A stretch of 64,000 bases of DNA, taken from assembly GCF_902813185.1 (NCBI RefSeq), contig NZ_LR778301.1, forward strand, positions 2,666,001 through 2,730,000. Direction: 5' to 3'. The notes below the pieces were generated by a model. It was not told the DNA's origin, ran no database searches, and saw nothing but the letters and a program-made list of their open reading frames with translations. Of this stretch, positions 60,015 to 64,000 are shown piece by piece. A program made the position numbers and the translations under genes. How positions within the stretch are numbered: the first letter of the stretch is position 1; each line of letters begins with the position of its first letter. This DNA is from Denitratisoma oestradiolicum (GTDB lineage Bacteria > Pseudomonadota > Gammaproteobacteria > Burkholderiales > Rhodocyclaceae).

Positions 60015-60773
60015 TCAGAGCCGAACCTCGATGCCCTGCGCCCGCATGTATTCCTTGGCCTCGCGGATGGTGTATTCGCCGTAATGAAAAATGCTGGCCG
60101 CCAGCACCGCGTCGGCCCGGCCCTCGGTCACGCCATCCGCCAGGTGCTGGAGATTGCCCACGCCACCACTGGCGATGACCGGCACCTCCACAGCCTCGGA
60201 CACAGCCCGGGTCAGGGCCAGATCGAAGCCGCTCTTGGTGCCGTCGCGATCCATGCTGGTAAGCAGTATCTCCCCCGCCCCAAGCGCCACGACCCGGCGC
60301 GCCCAATCAATGGCGTCCAGGCCCGTGTCCTTGCGGCCGCCGTGGGTGAACACGGACCAGCGTCCCGGCGCCACCTGCTTGGCGTCAATGGCCACCACAA
60401 TGCACTGGGCGCCCACCTTGCCTGAAGCCTCGGCCACCAGCTGGGGGTTCTGCACTGCGGCAGTATTCATGCTGACCTTGTCGGCACCGGCATTGAGCAG
60501 GCGCCGCACGTCATCTACGGTACGCACCCCGCCACCGACGGTCAGGGGGATGAAGACCTGCTCCGCCACCTGCTGCACCACGTTGAGAATGATGCCCCGC
60601 TGGTCGGAACTGGCGGTGATGTCCAGAAAGGTGATTTCGTCAGCACCCTGTTCGTCGTAGCGGCGGGCGATCTCCACCGGGTCCCCGGCATCCTGCAGCT
60701 CGACGAAGTTGATGCCCTTGACGACCCGGCCGGCATTGACGTCGAGACAGGGAATGATGCGTTTGGCCAGCAT
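60015..60773 (-). CDS. hisF: Imidazole glycerol phosphate synthase subunit HisF
   Basis: A 252-residue TIM barrel starting [20 protein letters not shown] with catalytic Asp11, and AIDAKQ holding the second Asp. It makes IGP and AICAR using ammonia from HisH. It lies 19 bp after hisA and 35 bp before hisI. Confidence 0.96.
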   Translation of the reverse strand: MLAKRIIPCLDVNAGRVVKGINFVELQDAGDPVEIARRYDEQGADEITFLDITASSDQRGIILNVVQQVAEQVFIPLTVGGGVRTVDDVRRLLNAGADKVSMNTAAVQNPQLVAEASGKVGAQCIVVAIDAKQVAPGRWSVFTHGGRKDTGLDAIDWARRVVALGAGEILLTSMDRDGTKSGFDLALTRAVSEAVEVPVIASGGVGNLQHLADGVTEGRADAVLAASIFHYGEYTIREAKEYMRAQGIEVRL

Positions 60774-60792
60774 GGGAAGCGCTCGTCTCGGA

Positions 60793-61536
60793 TCAGGGTT
60801 TGCGGAGCTTGTCGGCTTCGGCCTGGGCCTTCCTGAAATCGAGCTTGCCCTCGTAGATGGCCCGCCCGGTGATGGCACCGACGATACCCTCGTCCTGCAC
60901 GGCACACAGCGCCTTCACATCCTTGAGGCAGGCCAGGCCGCCGCTGGCGATCACCGGAATGCGCAGGGCCTGGGCCAGCTTGACGGTGGCTTCCACATTC
61001 ACGCCGCTCAACATGCCGTCGCGGCCGATGTCGGTATAGATCACCGCCTCGACGCCGTAATCCTCGAATTTCTTGGCCAGGTCGATGACATCATGGCCCG
61101 TGAGCTTGGACCAGCCATCCACGGCTACCTTGCCATCCTTGGCATCCAGACCAACGATGATGTGGCCGGGAAAGGCTGTGCAGGCATCGTGGATGAACCC
61201 GGGATTCTTGACTGCGGCGGTACCGATGATCACATAGCTGATGCCGTCATCCAGGCAACGCTCGATGGTATCCAGGTCGCGGATACCGCCGCCCAACTGG
61301 ACCGGAATCTCGTCACCCACTTCGGCCAGGATCGCCTTGATCGCTGGCTCGTTCTTGGGCTTGCCGGCAAAGGCGCCGTTCAGATCCACCAGATGAAGAC
61401 GCCGGGCGCCCTGATCGATCCAGTGGCGGGCCATGGCGGCGGGATTCTCGGAAAATACCGTGGCATCGTCCATGGCGCCTTGTTTGAGGCGCACACAATG
61501 CCCGTCCTTGAGGTCGATGGCGGGAATCAGCAGCAT
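60793..61536 (-). CDS. hisA: Phosphoribosylformimino-5-aminoimidazole carboxamide ribotide isomerase HisA
   Basis: A 247-residue TIM barrel starting [20 protein letters not shown] (catalytic Asp8) with [16 protein letters not shown] and [14 protein letters not shown]. It performs the Amadori rearrangement of ProFAR. No clear Shine-Dalgarno before the ATG; it follows hisH by 38 bp. Confidence 0.96.
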   Translation of the reverse strand: MLLIPAIDLKDGHCVRLKQGAMDDATVFSENPAAMARHWIDQGARRLHLVDLNGAFAGKPKNEPAIKAILAEVGDEIPVQLGGGIRDLDTIERCLDDGISYVIIGTAAVKNPGFIHDACTAFPGHIIVGLDAKDGKVAVDGWSKLTGHDVIDLAKKFEDYGVEAVIYTDIGRDGMLSGVNVEATVKLAQALRIPVIASGGLACLKDVKALCAVQDEGIVGAITGRAIYEGKLDFRKAQAEADKLRKP

Positions 61537-61574
61537 AAGGGGGTCCGTGTCGAATACCGGCCTGGGGCCAAAAA

Positions 61575-62210
61575 TCAGGGGTTCCAGCGCATGAAGTTGC
61601 CCAACAGCCGCAAACCGGCCTGGGCGCTTTTTTCCGGATGGAACTGGACGGCGAAGATGTTATCTCGCGTCACCGCACTGGTAAAGGGTATGCCGTAGCA
61701 CGTGGAAGCGGCCACCAGGGACTGCTCCGCCGGCTCCACGTAGTAGCTATGTACGAAGTAGAAGCGGGACTGGTCCGCAATACCGTCCCACAGGGGATGC
61801 GCCCTCACCTGGGCCACCTGATTCCAGCCCATGTGGGGCACCTTGAGCCGGCTTCCATCCGGTCCATGCATGGCGGCGGGAAAGCGACAGACCCGTCCCG
61901 GCAGGATGCCCAGACCCGGCACGTTGCCTTCCTCGCTATGTTGGAACAGCATCTGCACACCAATGCAGATGCCCAGGAAGGGCTTCTCGGCGGCAGCGCG
62001 CAACACTGCCTCCAGCAAGCCTCGGGCCGTCAGTTCCTCCATGCAGTCGGGCATGGCGCCCTGGCCCGGCACCACAACACGATCCGCCCGGGCCAGATCG
62101 GCCGGATCGGCAGTGACCTTGACGGTGGCGCCAGCGGCCACATGCTCGATGGCCTTGGCCACCGAACGCAGATTGCCCATGCCGTAATCGACGACGGCGA
62201 CTGTACTCAT
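61575..62210 (-). CDS. hisH: Imidazole glycerol phosphate synthase glutaminase subunit HisH
   Basis: A 211-residue class I glutaminase: [24 protein letters not shown] with Cys82, and the His-Glu pair in [10 protein letters not shown]. It supplies ammonia to HisF. The start is ATG 62210 ([10 protein letters not shown]). It follows hisB by 13 bp. Confidence 0.96.
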   Translation of the reverse strand: MSTVAVVDYGMGNLRSVAKAIEHVAAGATVKVTADPADLARADRVVVPGQGAMPDCMEELTARGLLEAVLRAAAEKPFLGICIGVQMLFQHSEEGNVPGLGILPGRVCRFPAAMHGPDGSRLKVPHMGWNQVAQVRAHPLWDGIADQSRFYFVHSYYVEPAEQSLVAASTCYGIPFTSAVTRDNIFAVQFHPEKSAQAGLRLLGNFMRWNP

Positions 62211-62223
62211 GATGGGGAAACGG

Positions 62224-62808
62224 TCAGAGACTACCTTTGGTGGATGGAACGCCGCTGGAGCGCGAATCCGGCTCGACGGCCATGCGCAGGGCGCGGCCGA
62301 AGGCCTTGAACACGGTCTCGGCCTGATGATGGGCATTAGCGCCCCGCAGGCAATCCACATGCACCGTGATGGCAGCGTGGTTGACCAGGCCTTGAAAGAA
62401 CTCGCGCACCAGATCCACGTCGAATTCGCCGATCATGGCCCGGGAGAAATTCACGTCGAACACTAGGCCGGGCCGGCCGGAGAGATCCACCACCACCCGC
62501 GACAGGGTTTCGTCCAAGGGCACATAGGCATGACCATAGCGCCGCACCCCGGCCTTGTTGCCCAGGGCGCTGGACAGGGCCTGTCCAATGGTGATGCCGA
62601 TATCTTCCACGGTGTGATGATCGTCGATGTGCAGATCGCCACTGGCCCTGACTTCGAGGTCGATCAGACCATGACGGGCGATCTGATCCAGCATGTGATC
62701 CAGAAAACCGATCCCGGTGGCGAGCGTCGACTTGCCCGTGCCATCCAGATCGAGACGCACGGAGACCTGGGTTTCCAGGGTATTTCGAGAGAGTTCGGCT
62801 TGCCGCAT
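62224..62808 (-). CDS. hisB: Imidazoleglycerol-phosphate dehydratase HisB
   Basis: A 194-residue monofunctional IGP dehydratase: [48 protein letters not shown], the repeated His-rich metal sites. The start is placed at ATG 62808 ([10 protein letters not shown]). First gene of the minus-strand his operon, 111 bp from divergent hisC. Confidence 0.96.
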   Translation of the reverse strand: MRQAELSRNTLETQVSVRLDLDGTGKSTLATGIGFLDHMLDQIARHGLIDLEVRASGDLHIDDHHTVEDIGITIGQALSSALGNKAGVRRYGHAYVPLDETLSRVVVDLSGRPGLVFDVNFSRAMIGEFDVDLVREFFQGLVNHAAITVHVDCLRGANAHHQAETVFKAFGRALRMAVEPDSRSSGVPSTKGSL

Positions 62809-62919
62809 GGCGCTGGGTGACTGCCAGATTGATGGGGGAATCCAAAGGAGGCGCCATGATACCATTTCGTCCAATTCGAGCGACACCGCGCCATTCCACA
62901 CTTTTCCCCCGCCGGCCCC

Positions 62920-64000
62920 ATGAATCCCTACTGGAGTGAAACCGTCCGCAAGCTGACACCCTATGTACCGGGTGAACAACCCAAGCTGGCCAATCTGGTC
63001 AAACTCAACACCAACGAAAACCCCTACGGCCCATCACCCCGGGTGGCCCAGGCCATGGCAGCGGAAATGGGCGACCGACTGCGGCTCTACCCCGATCCGG
63101 ACTCCAGCGCCCTGAAACAGGCGATTGCTCGCCATCATGGGGTGGGGGTGGATCAGGTGTTCGTCGGCAATGGTTCGGACGAAGTGCTCGCCCATGTGTT
63201 CCTGGGGCTACTCAAGCATGGGCGCCCGGTACTGTTTCCCGACATCACCTACAGTTTCTATCCGGTCTACTGCGGGCTGTATGACATCGACTACGCCGCC
63301 ATCCCTCTGACCCCGGACTTCACCATTCGCACGGATGACTATCTGGACTATGGCAGCAACGGCGGCATCATCTTCCCCAACCCCAACGCGCCCACCGGAA
63401 GGTTGTTGCCCCTGGGGGAAGTCGAGCGCCTGGCGACCGGGAATCCCGGTTCCCTGGTGGTAATCGACGAGGCCTATGTGGATTTTGGCGGCACGCCCAT
63501 TCCCACCGCCATCCCCCTGATCGAGCGTCATGCCAACCTGCTGGTGGTGCAGACCCTCTCCAAGTCCCGTTCCCTGGCCGGCCTGCGGGTGGGATTTGCA
63601 ATAGGCCAGAAGGGACTGATCGAAGGCCTCGACCGGGTCAAGAACAGTTTCAACTCCTATCCCCTGGATCGACTGGCCTGCGTTGGCGCCGTGGCCGCAA
63701 TGGAAGACGACGAGCACTTCGAACACACGCGCCAGGCCGTCATTTCCAGCCGGGAAATCCTGGCCCGGAATCTGGTCGAACTGGGTTTCGAGGTGTTACC
63801 TTCCGCCGCCAACTTCCTCTTTGCCCGTCATCCGCAACGGGATGCGGCACAATTGGCCCAGGCCCTGAGGGCACAAAGCATCATCGTCCGCCACTTCCGT
63901 CAGCCACGTATCGATCAACATCTGCGAATCACCATCGGTACCGATGCGCAGTGCGTTGCACTGACCACGGCGTTGCGGGATATCCTAGCCAGCAGCGGCC
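62920..64000 (+). CDS. hisC: Histidinol-phosphate aminotransferase HisC, 3' end outside window
   Basis: The frame is open from ATG 62920 to the window end, 360 codons, close to full HisC length. Features: [72 protein letters not shown], and the PLP Lys215 in [18 protein letters not shown]. It converts imidazole acetol phosphate to histidinol phosphate. It is divergent from hisB-hisE, so its promoter lies in the 111-bp gap. Confidence 0.96.
   Translation, partial: MNPYWSETVRKLTPYVPGEQPKLANLVKLNTNENPYGPSPRVAQAMAAEMGDRLRLYPDPDSSALKQAIARHHGVGVDQVFVGNGSDEVLAHVFLGLLKHGRPVLFPDITYSFYPVYCGLYDIDYAAIPLTPDFTIRTDDYLDYGSNGGIIFPNPNAPTGRLLPLGEVERLATGNPGSLVVIDEAYVDFGGTPIPTAIPLIERHANLLVVQTLSKSRSLAGLRVGFAIGQKGLIEGLDRVKNSFNSYPLDRLACVGAVAAMEDDEHFEHTRQAVISSREILARNLVELGFEVLPSAANFLFARHPQRDAAQLAQALRAQSIIVRHFRQPRIDQHLRITIGTDAQCVALTTALRDILASSG

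Noticed and set aside
1..64000. tRNA, rRNA or riboswitch genes
   Set aside because: I saw no cloverleaf with a recognisable TTCGA-type arm, no rRNA segments and no known riboswitch core; a covariance-model scan would be needed to exclude small RNAs.

Overview
The window looks like a chromosomal segment of a high-GC betaproteobacterium. The hisC | hisB-hisH-hisA-hisF-hisI-hisE-HIT-tatA-tatB-tatC gene order is typical of that class. Two acyl-CoA degradation clusters, with a molybdenum enzyme resembling the steroid C25 dehydrogenase / ethylbenzene dehydrogenase alpha subunits, suggest a steroid- or hydrocarbon-degrading Rhodocyclales/Sterolibacterium-like organism. That assignment is inference from gene content; no marker RNA gene was seen.

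Layout. (1) 1-1600: end of a lipid-type gene set on the minus strand (crotonase, SDR) and a relic of an O-methyltransferase. (2) 1693-6490: sulfate activation: cysQ on the minus strand, divergent from a cysD reading frame joined in frame to an IS630-transposase-like DNA-binding region, then a cysN-cysC fusion closed by two hairpins. (3) 6505-17187 (minus): a Tat-exported molybdopterin dehydrogenase, a TetR regulator, acyl-CoA dehydrogenase, nitroreductase, SCP-x-type thiolase, acyl-CoA synthetase, a phosphotransferase and a SnoaL-like protein. (4) 17431-27612: an enoyl-CoA hydratase and a Ddn-like protein (plus), then a six-gene minus-strand operon (2-nitropropane-dioxygenase-like enzyme, CoA transferase, acyl-CoA dehydrogenase, thiolase-like protein, LLM oxidoreductase, acyl-CoA synthetase) with a divergent winged-helix regulator.

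(5) 27944-44759 (minus): the most unusual part. One run encodes a 979-residue IPT/TIG protein, a glycine-rich secreted protein, and two YD-repeat (RHS) giants of 2488 and 1396 residues. Both giants end in different low-GC tips that carry a secreted-phospholipase-A2-like signature, and each is followed at once by a small multi-span membrane protein that could be its immunity partner. (6) 45127-55460 (plus), divergent from that run: a compact type II secretion-like operon. It holds a lytic transglycosylase, GspG, GspF, GspE, four PilM/N/O/P-like assembly proteins, a lipoprotein secretin with a C-terminal cohesin-like domain, and three more pseudopilins. A 265-bp MITE with CTAG target duplications sits inside the 5' end of the PilM-like gene and supplies its present start codon.

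(7) 55457-64000: housekeeping: a Nif3-like protein, a DegS/DegQ protease, tatABC, a HIT protein and the his operon, with hisC running off the window end.

Working model (inference): regions 5 and 6 form one functional unit in which giant Sec-exported surface or secreted proteins, including two RHS-phospholipase toxins with membrane immunity proteins, leave through the neighbouring type II-like machine. Regions 3 and 4 would activate and shorten a branched or steroid side chain. The Tat system in region 7 can export the molybdoenzyme of region 3.
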